A stretch of DNA of 64,000 nucleotides, from positions 124,001 to 188,000 of the forward strand of contig NZ_SCRP01000006.1 in assembly GCF_004298475.1 (NCBI RefSeq), read 5' to 3'. Of this stretch, positions 9,497-17,735 are shown one piece after another; the first letter of the stretch is position 1; each line of letters starts with the position of its first letter. Origin of the DNA: Paraburkholderia sp. GTDB taxonomy: Bacteria > Pseudomonadota > Gammaproteobacteria > Burkholderiales > Burkholderiaceae. The position numbers and the translations under genes were made by a program. The notes under the pieces were generated by a model, which did not search any database, was not told where the DNA came from, and saw only the letters and a program-made list of their open reading frames with translations.

Positions 9497-9502
9497 ATTA
9501 TA
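9497..9502 (-). promoter_or_regulatory. Probable -10 box for the cytochrome c gene
   Basis: The minus strand reads TATAAT here, about 43 bases before the cytochrome c start codon. It lies directly behind the hairpin that should end ilvD, so promoter and terminator are packed in about 40 bases. No clear -35 box is visible because that position falls within the hairpin. Confidence 0.5.
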
Positions 9503-9508
9503 AAAGCA

Positions 9509-9536
9509 AAGGGCGCACGACCTTGCGTGCGCCCTC
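9509..9536 (-). terminator. Likely intrinsic terminator of ilvD
   Basis: Arms gggcgcac and gtgcgccc flank an 8-base loop. On the minus strand the second arm is followed by a TTTGCTTTTAT tract. It lies just downstream of the ilvD stop codon. Confidence 0.7.
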
Positions 9537-9586
9537 ATTCGACACGCGTTCCGCGATAGCGGAACACCAGCTGAATACCGAAGCGC

Positions 9587-11260
9587 TCAGCCCGTTACCG
9601 CACCCTGGTTAGCCGGACGCGCGAGCGCTGCGTACTTCGCGAGCACGCCGCGCGTGTAGCGCGGCGCCGGTTGTTTCCATGCGGCGCGGCGGCGCGCGAG
9701 TTCTGCATCGTCCACGTTCAGTTGCAGCAGCAGCTTATGCGCGTCGATGGTGATCGAGTCGCCTTCGTGCACGAGCGCGATCGTGCCGCCCTCGAACGCT
9801 TCCGGCGCGACGTGGCCAACGACCATGCCCCATGTGCCGCCCGAGAAACGCCCATCGGTGATGAGGCCGACCGATTCGCCGAGCCCCTTGCCGATGATCG
9901 CGGAAGTCGGCGCAAGCATTTCCGGCATGCCGGGGCCGCCCTTCGGACCGAGGTAGCGCAGCACGACGACGTCGCCGGCCTTGATCTGGTCCGCGAGGAT
10001 CGCTTGCATCGCGCTTTGTTCGTCGTCGAATACACGCGCCGGACCCGTGATGACCGGGTTCTTCAGCCCTGTGATCTTCGCGACCGCACCTTCGGTTGCG
10101 AGATTGCCCTTGAGAATGGCGAGGTGGCCTTCCCTGTACAGCGCCTCGTGGATGGGAAAGATGACCTTTTGATCGGCGCGCGGCACCGAAGGCACGTCCT
10201 TCAATGCTTCGGCGAGGGTCTTGCCCGTGATCGTCATGCAGTCGCCGTGCAGGAGGCCTGCGTCGAGCAGGATCTTGAGCACCTGCGGAATGCCGCCTGC
10301 CGCGTGCAGATCGGTTGCGACGTACTGGCCCGACGGCTTCAGGTCGCAGATCACGGGCACTTTCTTGCGCATGCGTTCGAAGTCGTCGATGCTCCACTCG
10401 ATTTGCGCCGCGTGCGCGATGGCGAGATAGTGCAGCACGGCGTTGGTCGAGCCGCCCGTCGCCATGATGAGCGCCACGGCGTTCTCGATCGACTGCTTCG
10501 TGATGATGTCGCGCGGCTTGAGGTCCTGCTTGACCGCTTCGATGAGCACGCGCGCCGATTCGGCCGCCGAATCGACTTTTTCGTCGTCGGGATTGGCCAT
10601 CGTCGACGAGTACAGCAACGACATGCCGAGCGCTTCGAACGACGAGCTCATCGTGTTTGCCGTATACATGCCGCCGCACGAACCCGTGGACGGGCACGCG
10701 TGCTGCTCGATTCCTTCGAAGTCCTCTTCGGACAGGCGGCCCGCCGTGTATTCGCCGACGGCCTCGAACGCCGATACGATCGTCAGGTCATGGCCCTTCC
10801 AGTTGCCCGGACGGATCGTGCCGCCGTAGACGTAGATGCCGGGCACGTTCATGCGCGCGAGCGCGATCATGCCGCCGGGCATGTTCTTGTCGCAGCCGCC
10901 GATCACGACCACGCCGTCCATCCATTGGCCCTGCACGCAGGTCTCGATACAGTCGGCGATCACTTCGCGCGAGACGAGCGAGTATTTCATGCCCTCGGTG
11001 CCCATCGACATGCCGTCCGAAATCGTGGGCGTGCCGAAGGTCTGCGGGTTCGCGCCGGCGTCCTTGATGGCGGCGACGGCGGCATCGGCGAGGCGCTGCA
11101 GGCCCGCGTTGCAGGGTGTGATCGTGGAGTGGCCGTTGGCGATGCCGATCATCGGCTTGTCGAAGTCGGCCTTTTCATAGCCGAGGGCATAAAACATCGA
11201 GCGGTTCGGCGAGCGCGCCACACCTTGCGTGATGTTCTTCGAACGACGGTTGTGCGACAT
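9587..11260 (-). CDS. ilvD: Dihydroxy-acid dehydratase
   Basis: This enzyme removes water from dihydroxy acids in isoleucine, valine and pantothenate-precursor synthesis. The 557-aa protein has cysteines at residues 50 (STITPCN), 123 ([10 protein letters not shown]) and 195 (STGSCGGMY), the three expected iron-sulfur ligands. Length and the [13 protein letters not shown] segment fit the family. The type of cluster (2Fe-2S or 4Fe-4S) is not settled by sequence. The gene stands alone and diverges from a LysR gene, which suggests local control. A link to panC/panD through ketoisovalerate is functional only. Confidence 0.96.
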   Translation of the reverse strand: MSHNRRSKNITQGVARSPNRSMFYALGYEKADFDKPMIGIANGHSTITPCNAGLQRLADAAVAAIKDAGANPQTFGTPTISDGMSMGTEGMKYSLVSREVIADCIETCVQGQWMDGVVVIGGCDKNMPGGMIALARMNVPGIYVYGGTIRPGNWKGHDLTIVSAFEAVGEYTAGRLSEEDFEGIEQHACPSTGSCGGMYTANTMSSSFEALGMSLLYSSTMANPDDEKVDSAAESARVLIEAVKQDLKPRDIITKQSIENAVALIMATGGSTNAVLHYLAIAHAAQIEWSIDDFERMRKKVPVICDLKPSGQYVATDLHAAGGIPQVLKILLDAGLLHGDCMTITGKTLAEALKDVPSVPRADQKVIFPIHEALYREGHLAILKGNLATEGAVAKITGLKNPVITGPARVFDDEQSAMQAILADQIKAGDVVVLRYLGPKGGPGMPEMLAPTSAIIGKGLGESVGLITDGRFSGGTWGMVVGHVAPEAFEGGTIALVHEGDSITIDAHKLLLQLNVDDAELARRRAAWKQPAPRYTRGVLAKYAALARPANQGAVTG

Positions 11261-11378
11261 GGGGCGGCTCCTGTGGGAGTGGTCTCGAATGCCGTGCCGG
11301 GGCGTGTTTCTGCGTGGTTTCGTCGTGCCGCGTCGGCGTGTCGATGAAGCATGCGATTTCGCGAGCGGAATGTCCAGT

Positions 11379-11411
11379 ATATTATTCGTCGCTTATTGGG
11401 TCGAAAAATAT
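11379..11411. promoter_or_regulatory. AT-rich inverted repeat in the ilvD/LysR intergenic region
   Basis: Arms atattattcg and cgaaaaatat (9 of 10 bases pair) lie 13 bases apart in an AT-rich patch within otherwise GC-rich DNA, about 20 bases before the LysR start. LysR proteins commonly bind interrupted dyads in the shared promoter region, so this is a candidate operator. Binding is inferred, not shown. Confidence 0.5.
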
Positions 11412-11430
11412 ATCAATACAGGATGCACGC

Positions 11431-12381
11431 ATGAGTTCGACGATTCCGGATCTGCGCCAGCTGCGCTATTTCGTGGCCGTGGCCGAAGAGCAGCACTTCG
11501 GCCGCGCTGCTGCGCGCCTGTCGATGACGCAGCCGCCGCTGTCGCAGGCAATCCGCGCGCTCGAAGAGACGCTCGGCGTCGAGCTGTTCGCACGCACGCG
11601 CCGTTCGGTCGAGTTGACGCCCGTGGGCGCCGATCTGCTGCCCGAGGTGCGTCGCCTGCTCGCAGCAGCACAGGCGCTGCGCCCGCTCGCACAGAGCCTC
11701 GCGCGCGGCGAGGCGGGCGTGCTCGGGCTCGCCTTCGTCTCGACCGCCGACTACGGCCTTCTGCCGCTCCTGCTGCGCGAATTCGGCGCGCGCTATCCGC
11801 GCGTACGCCTGCAACTGACAGAGGCCACGAGCGACGTGCAGCTGGACGAACTGGCGGCAGGGCGCATCGACGCGGGCCTCGTCATCGCGCCCTTGCCGCC
11901 GCGTCACGCGGCGCAGCTCTCGTATCTGCCGATCGCGCGCGAGCCGCTCGTGATCGCGATGCCGCGAGACCTGTCGGCACGCACGGGCGGCGTGCCCGCC
12001 GACGACTGGTGCGATACGCCCGTGAGCCTGCGCGATCTCGCCGATACGCCGCTCGTCGTCTTCCCGCGCCATCTGGCCCCGGGTTTTTATGACATCATCA
12101 TGGACTGCTACGGCGCCGCGGGGCTCGTTCCACGCGTGGGGCAGGAGGCGATCCAGATGCAGACGATCGTGAGCCTCGTCTCGGCGGGCATGGGCGTCGC
12201 ACTGGTGCCGCAATCGCTGCGCCACCTGCGGCGCACGGGCGTGGCCTACCGCCCGTTCGCGCAGGCGGTGCCCACCATCGAAACGGGTCTCGTCTGGCGC
12301 GCGGCGGAGGTGAGCCCGGTGCTGGCGGCCTTTATCGAGATCGTGCGCGCGCATGCGGCCGCTATCGGCGTGGCGGACTGA
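11431..12381 (+). CDS. LysR family transcriptional regulator, divergent from ilvD
   Basis: This 316-aa protein has the N-terminal winged helix-turn-helix (about residues 8-65, with AARLSMTQPPLSQAIRALEE) and a periplasmic-binding-like effector domain after residue 90. The ATG at 11431 gives the usual LysR start and an aggA-like site precedes it. Divergence from ilvD suggests control of ilvD or of branched-chain amino acid metabolism, but the effector is unknown. Another target elsewhere cannot be excluded. Confidence 0.9.
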   Translation: MSSTIPDLRQLRYFVAVAEEQHFGRAAARLSMTQPPLSQAIRALEETLGVELFARTRRSVELTPVGADLLPEVRRLLAAAQALRPLAQSLARGEAGVLGLAFVSTADYGLLPLLLREFGARYPRVRLQLTEATSDVQLDELAAGRIDAGLVIAPLPPRHAAQLSYLPIAREPLVIAMPRDLSARTGGVPADDWCDTPVSLRDLADTPLVVFPRHLAPGFYDIIMDCYGAAGLVPRVGQEAIQMQTIVSLVSAGMGVALVPQSLRHLRRTGVAYRPFAQAVPTIETGLVWRAAEVSPVLAAFIEIVRAHAAAIGVAD

Positions 12382-12541
12382 ATGCCCGGCTTGCGCGTTT
12401 TCAGCGTCGAAAACAGCGTATGCCGCGCCGACTCGGCGATAATGCTCGCGCCGCGAACCGCAGCGCGCCGGAACCGTCCAACGCTCGCGGCGCACTGCGC
12501 CGCCCTGATGACACTCTTCGCCGACAAGAACTGACTTCACG

Positions 12542-13450
12542 ATGCTCATTCACCCGAACTTCGACCCCGTCGCCATTCATCTGGGGCCGCTCGCCGTGCG
12601 CTGGTACGGCCTGATGTATCTCGTTGGTTTCATTCTTGCGATCGTGATCGGCCGTCTGCGTCTGCGGCTGCCGTTCGTCGCGGCACAAGGCTGGACCGTG
12701 AAGGACATCGACGACATGCTGTTCTACGGCGTGCTCGGCACGATCCTCGGCGGGCGCCTCGGTTACGTGCTGTTCTACAAGGCCAGCTGGTATTTCGCGC
12801 ATCCGCTCGACATCTTCAAGGTGTGGGAAGGCGGCATGTCGTTTCACGGCGGCTTCCTCGGCGTGACGTTCGCGATGGTCCTGTTCGCGTGGCAGCGCGG
12901 CCGCACGTGGCTGCAGGTCACCGACTTCGTGGCGCCGCTGGTGCCGACGGGCCTTGCCGCCGGGCGCCTCGGCAACTTCATCAACGGCGAGTTGTGGGGC
13001 CGTGTGACGTCGCCCGATGCGCCGTGGGCGATGGCGTTCCCGGGCGCGGCCAACGACGATGCTGCGTGGCTCACTGCGCATCCGCAACGGGCTGCGCAGT
13101 GGCATCTCAGCGATGTCTTCGCGCAATATCATCTGCTGCCGCGCCACCCGTCCGAACTCTACGAGATCGCGCTCGAAGGTCTTGCGCTGTTCCTGCTGCT
13201 GATTTTCTTCTCGCGCAAGGAGCGCCCGATGGGCGCGATATCGGCGATGTTCCTGATCGGCTATGGTCTTGCGCGCTTTACTGTCGAGTTCGCGCGCGAG
13301 CCCGATGACTTCCTCGGCCTGCTTGCACTCGGCCTGTCGATGGGCCAGTGGCTGTCGCTGCCGATGATCGTCGCGGGCGTGGGCCTGCTCGTGTGGTCGT
13401 ACCGGCGAGCGCGCCGCAACGGCACGCGCGCACTCGGCGCGAATAGCTGA
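12542..13450 (+). CDS. lgt: Prolipoprotein diacylglyceryl transferase
   Basis: This inner-membrane enzyme transfers diacylglycerol to the lipobox cysteine, the first step in making lipoproteins such as the OmpA-like and SodC-like ones in this window. The 302-aa protein has about seven hydrophobic segments, the HGGFLG motif near residue 103 and the [14 protein letters not shown] signature near residue 145. The start at 12542 ([21 protein letters not shown]) matches the family. Confidence 0.96.
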   Translation: MLIHPNFDPVAIHLGPLAVRWYGLMYLVGFILAIVIGRLRLRLPFVAAQGWTVKDIDDMLFYGVLGTILGGRLGYVLFYKASWYFAHPLDIFKVWEGGMSFHGGFLGVTFAMVLFAWQRGRTWLQVTDFVAPLVPTGLAAGRLGNFINGELWGRVTSPDAPWAMAFPGAANDDAAWLTAHPQRAAQWHLSDVFAQYHLLPRHPSELYEIALEGLALFLLLIFFSRKERPMGAISAMFLIGYGLARFTVEFAREPDDFLGLLALGLSMGQWLSLPMIVAGVGLLVWSYRRARRNGTRALGANS

Positions 13451-13470
13451 ACGCAGGTCGTTCGTTTCAT

Positions 13471-13508
13471 GCAGGAAGCCCCGCCAATGCGGGGCTTCCT
13501 GCTTTCTT
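13471..13508 (+). terminator. Intrinsic terminator of lgt
   Basis: Long arms caggaagccccgc and gcggggcttcctg flank a tiny loop and are followed by ctttctt. It begins 21 bases after the lgt stop. Confidence 0.8.
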
Positions 13509-13552
13509 GCTCATGTGCGCTGCGTTGCGTTTTGCTGCGTGCGCAGTGAGCG

Positions 13553-14290
13553 TCACCGCATCTGCACGGACCCCGACACGTTGACGGTGACCGTCGACGT
13601 GCCGCCTTCGAACGACATCGGCGGCGCGACCTTCGCGTCGGCGGCCATCGCACGTGCGTTCATCATCATGACCGGGCGCGGCATCACGCCCATGTGACCC
13701 ACATTGACTTCGCGGATCGTGTAGCTGCCGTAGCCGAACGCGCGCGCCGCGGCTGTGGCCTGATCGCGGAACGACGAGATCGCCTCACCGGAGAGTTTCT
13801 TCTCGGCAGTGCGCTGCGCTTCGGGCGAGAGCGAGAACTGCACGTTGCCGACCTGCATGATCGACGCGATGTCGCCTGCGAGTTTCGACGCGGCGGTGAA
13901 GTCGTGCGATTCGAGCACGACTTCCGTGCGGCCGCGCCATGCCGAAATGCGGCCATCGCGGTCGGTGGACGGAAAGATCGAGAACTGGCCCGAGCGCGCG
14001 CTCACACCGGGCACGCCTCTCGCTTTCTGCATCGCGGCGTCGGTGCGCTGGTTCAGCGTGGCGGTGAGCGAGGCCGGATCGCTCGCTTCCTGCTCGTAGA
14101 ACAGCGTGATCGTGACGACGTCCTGCGGCACTTCTGCGCTCGCCTGCGCGGAGAGCGACAGCACGCCTGCCGGCTGAAAGCGCGCATCGCTCTGTGCGAA
14201 CGCGGTGCGGGGCGCGAGCGCGGTCGCAAACATGAGCGGTGCAGTAATGGTGAGCGCTGCGGCGAGCGCGGCGGCAGTTTTTCTCTTCAT
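13553..14290 (-). CDS. SIMPL (DUF541) domain periplasmic protein
   Basis: This 245-aa protein has a signal peptide (about residues 1-32, ending near RTAFAQ) and a SIMPL/DUF541 domain with VLSLSAQASAEVPQDVVTI near its start and a YTIREVNVGH segment near the end. Family members such as BP26 of Brucella form large periplasmic or outer-membrane-associated assemblies, and their role is poorly known. It is convergent with lgt and probably has its own promoter. Confidence 0.85.
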   Translation of the reverse strand: MKRKTAAALAAALTITAPLMFATALAPRTAFAQSDARFQPAGVLSLSAQASAEVPQDVVTITLFYEQEASDPASLTATLNQRTDAAMQKARGVPGVSARSGQFSIFPSTDRDGRISAWRGRTEVVLESHDFTAASKLAGDIASIMQVGNVQFSLSPEAQRTAEKKLSGEAISSFRDQATAAARAFGYGSYTIREVNVGHMGVMPRPVMMMNARAMAADAKVAPPMSFEGGTSTVTVNVSGSVQMR

Positions 14291-14379
14291 CGTCGACTCC
14301 TTGCAGAACGGATTTGTTCGATACGCAAGCGCGCCAGATCGGCTGTGCGTTGGCGAGCGTGCGGCGCGCGCGCTTCACA

Positions 14380-14838
14380 TCACATCAGATGTTTCGTGAT
14401 GAACGCCCACTCGGCTTCGGTGACAGGCGTGATCGAAAGCCGGTTGCCTTTCGCGAGCACGCGCATGTTCGCGAGCGCTTCGTGCTCGCGCAGCGTCGCG
14501 AGTGGAATCAACGCGCACTTCTTCTTGAAGACGACGTCGACGAGTATCCAGCGCGGATTCTCGTGCGTCGATTTCGCGTCGTAATAAGGGCTCTTCGGAT
14601 CGAACTGCGTGGGGTCGGGATAGGCCGTCGACGAGACCTGTGCGATTCCCGCGATGCCAGGCTCGGGACAACTGGAGTGATAGAACAGCACGCCGTCGCC
14701 GGCTTGCATCGTGTCGCGCATGAAATTGCGTGCCTGGTAATTGCGGACACCGGTCCAGGGCAGTGTGCGATGCGGTGCGTGAGCGAGATCGTCGATACTT
14801 GCTTCGTCGGGTTCGGACTTCATCAGCCAGTAGCGCAT
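14380..14838 (-). CDS. EVE domain protein
   Basis: This 152-aa protein is a single EVE domain: it begins MRYWLMKSEPDEASIDDL and has TGVRNYQARNFMR and GDGVLFYHSSC, with a conserved central beta fold. EVE proteins are PUA-like modules thought to bind modified bases in DNA or RNA; the bacterial stand-alone form has no assigned reaction. It lies downstream of 6S RNA on the same strand, in the place where many proteobacteria have a formyl-THF cyclo-ligase gene. Confidence 0.9.
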   Translation of the reverse strand: MRYWLMKSEPDEASIDDLAHAPHRTLPWTGVRNYQARNFMRDTMQAGDGVLFYHSSCPEPGIAGIAQVSSTAYPDPTQFDPKSPYYDAKSTHENPRWILVDVVFKKKCALIPLATLREHEALANMRVLAKGNRLSITPVTEAEWAFITKHLM

Positions 14839-14995
14839 GAGTCGGAGGTCACGTCGAAAGAGAGCGGGGAACGTGCGCGCGAAGCGCAGGCGGGCACGGG
14901 CGGTATGACGCTATGGATATTGGCGCTGGAGCGCCGCACTAAAAAGCACAGATGCCAGAATAGACGCTTCGACGGCTGAATTGAAAACAACAATG

Positions 14996-15030
14996 AAAAA
15001 CGGCATCGAACGTGAGTCCGATGCCGTTTG
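14996..15030 (-). terminator. Intrinsic terminator of 6S RNA
   Basis: On the minus strand, arms aaacggcatcgga and tcgatgccgttt form a stem that ends in a T-run, immediately after the 6S RNA 3' end. Confidence 0.8.
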
Positions 15031-15031
15031 A

Positions 15032-15213
15032 ATTGGTCCCCGCCATAGCCGCTAGGCCGGCATCCTGAACCGAGGGTTCAGAATTGGTCGCAGTTAGCAG
15101 CACTTCGGGTACATCAGACAGAGTGACGCGCACACCCGTGCTACAAATTTCCACAACCGTGCACATGGCATTGGTTCAAGGAATATATGACCTTGGCAAA
15201 CCAGGCAGGGAAG
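15032..15213 (-). ncRNA. ssrS: 6S RNA
   Basis: 6S RNA mimics an open promoter and sequesters housekeeping RNA polymerase in stationary phase. On the minus strand, a 5' segment TCCCTGCC (15211-15204) pairs with the 3' segment GGCGGGGA (15043-15036) as the closing stem. The 3' half has the conserved small hairpin ctgaaccctcggttcag followed by the GCCGGCCTAGCGGC region, closely resembling the E. coli 3' end. A terminator follows directly. Position right after zapA on the same strand is the classic location. Ends are estimates; length is about 180 nt. Confidence 0.88.
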
Positions 15214-15236
15214 CTAACTAAACCTTTTAAAACGTA

Positions 15237-15554
15237 TTACTGGACGCCGCTGTACTGCTGAATCACGGCGCCAAGTTGTTCATTCATTGAGCGCATTGTA
15301 CGACGGATTTCTTCGGCTGGGAATGCCTCACCGTGCCGCACACTCGTCTGCAGTCGCAGCAGTTCCGACGCGAGCGAGAGTGCCGCCATGACTGCGATTC
15401 GATCCATGCCGCGCACGTTGCTGTGCGTGCGGATTTTCGACATTTCCGCATCCACGCGCGCCACGGCTTCGAGCAGCGCGCCTTCGGTTTCGGGTGAACA
15501 GGCGAGGCGATAGGTCTGGCCGAGAATCGTCGCTTCGATCTGCTTGGTGGTCAT
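15237..15554 (-). CDS. zapA: Cell division protein ZapA
   Basis: ZapA binds and crosslinks FtsZ filaments at the division site. The 105-aa protein begins MTTKQIEATILGQTYRLACSPE, the typical N-terminal FtsZ-binding fold, followed by a long C-terminal helix. Its start overlaps the stop of the upstream coiled-coil gene by ATGA, so translation is coupled. 6S RNA follows 24 bases after its stop, possibly cut from or read through the same transcript. Confidence 0.93.
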   Translation of the reverse strand: MTTKQIEATILGQTYRLACSPETEGALLEAVARVDAEMSKIRTHSNVRGMDRIAVMAALSLASELLRLQTSVRHGEAFPAEEIRRTMRSMNEQLGAVIQQYSGVQ

Positions 15555-15901
15555 GCGTTTTCTCCGTGGCGGGCCGCGTTGCTGTCGGCGGCGGACGGCG
15601 ACTGTTCGAGCAGATCGAGCTGGTTGTCAGGCTCGCCTTGCACACGAGCGCGCGGCAATTTTTCGAGAATTGCGTTCAGGCGCACCTGGGCGTCGTCGAT
15701 CTTCGCGGACAGCGCATCGCGCTCCGCCTGAAGTGCGTTGCGCTCTTCGCGCACCTGCTCGAGTTCGGCGCGCGTTGCATCGCATTGCGACTGCAATTGC
15801 GCGACTTGTGCTTCGAGTGCCTGGCGCGCCTCGTGATGGCGCCGATTGATCTCGATCAGCCGCCCGATGTTCTGTGAGAGTGTTTCGAGTTCGTTGAGCA
15901 T
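15551..15901 (-). CDS. ZapB-like coiled-coil division protein
   Basis: This 116-aa protein is almost entirely a coiled coil: residues 1-85 show heptads (MLNELETLSQNIGRLIEINRR, then QVAQLQSQCDATRAELEQV), followed by an unstructured tail. It is similar in size and form to the small ZapB-type or TIGR02449 proteins encoded before zapA in beta- and gammaproteobacteria. It likely works with ZapA at the division site. Orthology to E. coli ZapB cannot be proven from a coiled coil. Confidence 0.75.
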   Translation of the reverse strand: MLNELETLSQNIGRLIEINRRHHEARQALEAQVAQLQSQCDATRAELEQVREERNALQAERDALSAKIDDAQVRLNAILEKLPRARVQGEPDNQLDLLEQSPSAADSNAARHGENA

Positions 15902-16109
15902 GTGCTGCGTCCTCTAAAGACAGGCATTCTAGCGCGGATTACCGCGTATTCCGATAATTGTGTCGTTTCCAGACGTAACATCCCTGCTTCGTGCAGGTAA
16001 CGTCTCCGAGTCTGCTCAGCGGGAATGCATTTTGCCGCCGTGCATGCGACAACACCACCATGGCGCGGACGCTTTTCTTGACGTCCAGACGGGCCGCTCC
16101 TACACTTGC

Positions 16110-16360
16110 CGCACTCTGGTGCCCGCGCCTGAAATGCGCAGTTAAACGGGAAACTGAGCGGGAAACTGAGCGGGAAACCAGGCGGGAAACAGGGAGCGAA
16201 GTCCGGCCCCGGACATACGCCATCCTTTGCTGCTCTGTGCAACGGTACCGCGACCGCGCGCGCTTCTTGCAAGACGTTCGCGCGCAACTCGATCCCGGCG
16301 CGCGATTTCTGCGTGCATCCATGGCCACTGCGCAAAGATTCACATACCTGCTGCGCGATT
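16110..16360 (+). ncRNA. Cobalamin (B12) riboswitch
   Basis: Conserved blocks of the AdoCbl aptamer appear in order: GGTGCC at 16118, ttaaaCGGGAA (about 16142), GAAGTCC (about 16198), GCTG followed by GCAACGGTA (16229-16247), GCCACTG (16324-16330) and ATACCTGCT (16344-16352). It lies upstream of a BtuC-like permease and the cobT-cobS-cobC genes, so it should reduce their expression when cobalamin is plentiful. The usual CCCCCGCAAC block reads ctctgtgcaac, a deviation. Four 12-bp tandem units occupy the GGGAA position. Boundaries are approximate. Confidence 0.85.
16147..16194 (+). repeat. Four 12-bp tandem units inside the B12 riboswitch
   Basis: Units at 16147, 16159, 16171 and 16183 all begin cgggaaac; the first two are identical (cgggaaactgag), the last two diverge in the final four bases. 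The last unit flows into the rest of the aptamer and is most likely the functional one. Confidence 0.9.
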
Positions 16361-16521
16361 GTGCGCGATCTGCAGCCTGGCGCTTTGCGCCGCTGCAAAG
16401 CGGGTGCGCGTGCCTCGTTGCGTTTCATGGGGCACCTCATGAACAGCATGATGCAGGTGAAATCGCTGAACCAGGCTGCGCCCGTTTTTTATCGAGCATT
16501 CGTGACCGGCGCATGCCTGCG

Positions 16522-16564
16522 CGAACGATGCGCGCGCATCGTTCGTGTTCGTGTTCGTGTTCGC
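16522..16564 (+). other. Perfect 24-bp palindrome followed by hexamer repeat
   Basis: Bases 16522-16545 are a perfect palindrome (cgaacgatgcgc and its complement). It runs into four gttcgt-type hexamers (16541-16564). It lies between the B12 aptamer and the permease start, where a riboswitch expression platform belongs, so it may be the regulatory hairpin. No T-run follows. Confidence 0.55.
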
Positions 16565-16641
16565 GTGTTTCGCACGCCACGCGGCAGAGCGCCTGATTCC
16601 CTTCCTTTCGATAACGACAACGCACCCCTTCGACCCGCACG

Positions 16642-17703
16642 ATGCGAACTGCCGATCGCAATCACATGCCTGCCGTGAGCGGGCCCAGGTTCCGGGCGTC
16701 GATGAGCGCGCGGCGCGCGTGCGTCATCTGGCTTGCGCTGGCGCTCGCCGCGCTCATTGTGTTCGCGGCATCGCTTGTGATCGGCAGCGTGCCGGTCACG
16801 CTCGCGCAGGCACTGGCTGCATTGTCGCCATCCCACACGAACACGGACATGGCCGCTGAAATCGTTCGCACGCTGCGTCTGCCGCGCGCGCTCGGCGGCT
16901 TCGCATGCGGCGCGCTGCTCGCGCTTGCCGGGGCGTTGTTGCAGGTGCTGCTGCGCAATCCGCTCGCCGAGCCGTATGTGCTCGGCGTATCGGGCGGCGC
17001 AGCCGCGTTTGCGCTCGTCGCGATGATCGTCGGCCTGGCTTCGTGGGCGGTGCAGGCGAGCGCATGTGCGGGCGCATTCGCATCGATCCTGCTCGTGCTC
17101 GGCCTCGCACGCCGTGAATTGTGGCGCGGCGAGCCGCAGGACAGCTCACCGCGTTTGCTGCTTACCGGCGCCGTAACGGCCGCGGGGTGGGGCGCGCTCA
17201 TCACGCTGCTGCTCACGCTCGCGCCCGATGCGCAACTGCGCGGCATGCTGTTCTGGCTCACGGGCGATCTCAACGGCGCGAGCATGCCATGGGCAGCGCT
17301 CGGTGCGCTCGTGCTCGTGCTCGCGGCCATCGCGCCGGTCGCCCCGCAACTGAACGTGCTGCTGCGTGGCGACGCGGCAGCGCAGGCGCTCGGCGTGCCG
17401 GTGCTGCGGCTGCGCGTGCGCGTCTATCTTGTGGCGTCGCTCGCGGCAGCGGCGGCCGTGACGACGGGCGGCACCATCGGCTTCGTCGGGCTTGTCGTGC
17501 CGCACATGCTGCGGCTCGCGTTCGGCAACGACCAGCGCATGTTGCTGCCCGCCGCCGCGCTCGCGGGCGGACTCGCCGTGATGGGCGCCGATCTCGCCGC
17601 GCGCACCGTGGCCGCGCCAGCGCAGTTGCCGGTCGGTGTCGTGACCGCGCTCGCGGGCGTGCCCGTGTTTCTCTGGATGCTGCTGCACAGGCGCTCGCGA
17701 TGA
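16642..17703 (+). CDS. btuC: BtuC/FecCD-type ABC transporter permease
   Basis: This 353-aa protein is a FecCD-family permease with about ten membrane helices and the motifs LRLPRALGGFACGALLALAGALLQ and GGTIGFVGLVVPHMLRL, which meets the ATPase. The B12 riboswitch upstream and the cob genes downstream point to cobalamin rather than heme or siderophore uptake. The start could be the ATG at 16642 or the later ATG near 16669 (MPAVSG). The stop overlaps the ATPase start by ATGA. The substrate-binding protein is the oppositely oriented gene at 21121-22056. Confidence 0.88.
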   Translation: MRTADRNHMPAVSGPRFRASMSARRACVIWLALALAALIVFAASLVIGSVPVTLAQALAALSPSHTNTDMAAEIVRTLRLPRALGGFACGALLALAGALLQVLLRNPLAEPYVLGVSGGAAAFALVAMIVGLASWAVQASACAGAFASILLVLGLARRELWRGEPQDSSPRLLLTGAVTAAGWGALITLLLTLAPDAQLRGMLFWLTGDLNGASMPWAALGALVLVLAAIAPVAPQLNVLLRGDAAAQALGVPVLRLRVRVYLVASLAAAAAVTTGGTIGFVGLVVPHMLRLAFGNDQRMLLPAAALAGGLAVMGADLAARTVAAPAQLPVGVVTALAGVPVFLWMLLHRRSR

Positions 17704-17735
17704 ATCACGCGATGAATCACGCAACGAATCACGCG
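17700..17735 (+). repeat. Three 12-bp tandem units at the btuD start
   Basis: Units atgaatcacgcg, atgaatcacgca and acgaatcacgcg lie at 17700, 17712 and 17724. Two of them carry a start codon, so the duplication provides alternative starts. A fourth, weak unit may follow. Confidence 0.85.
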
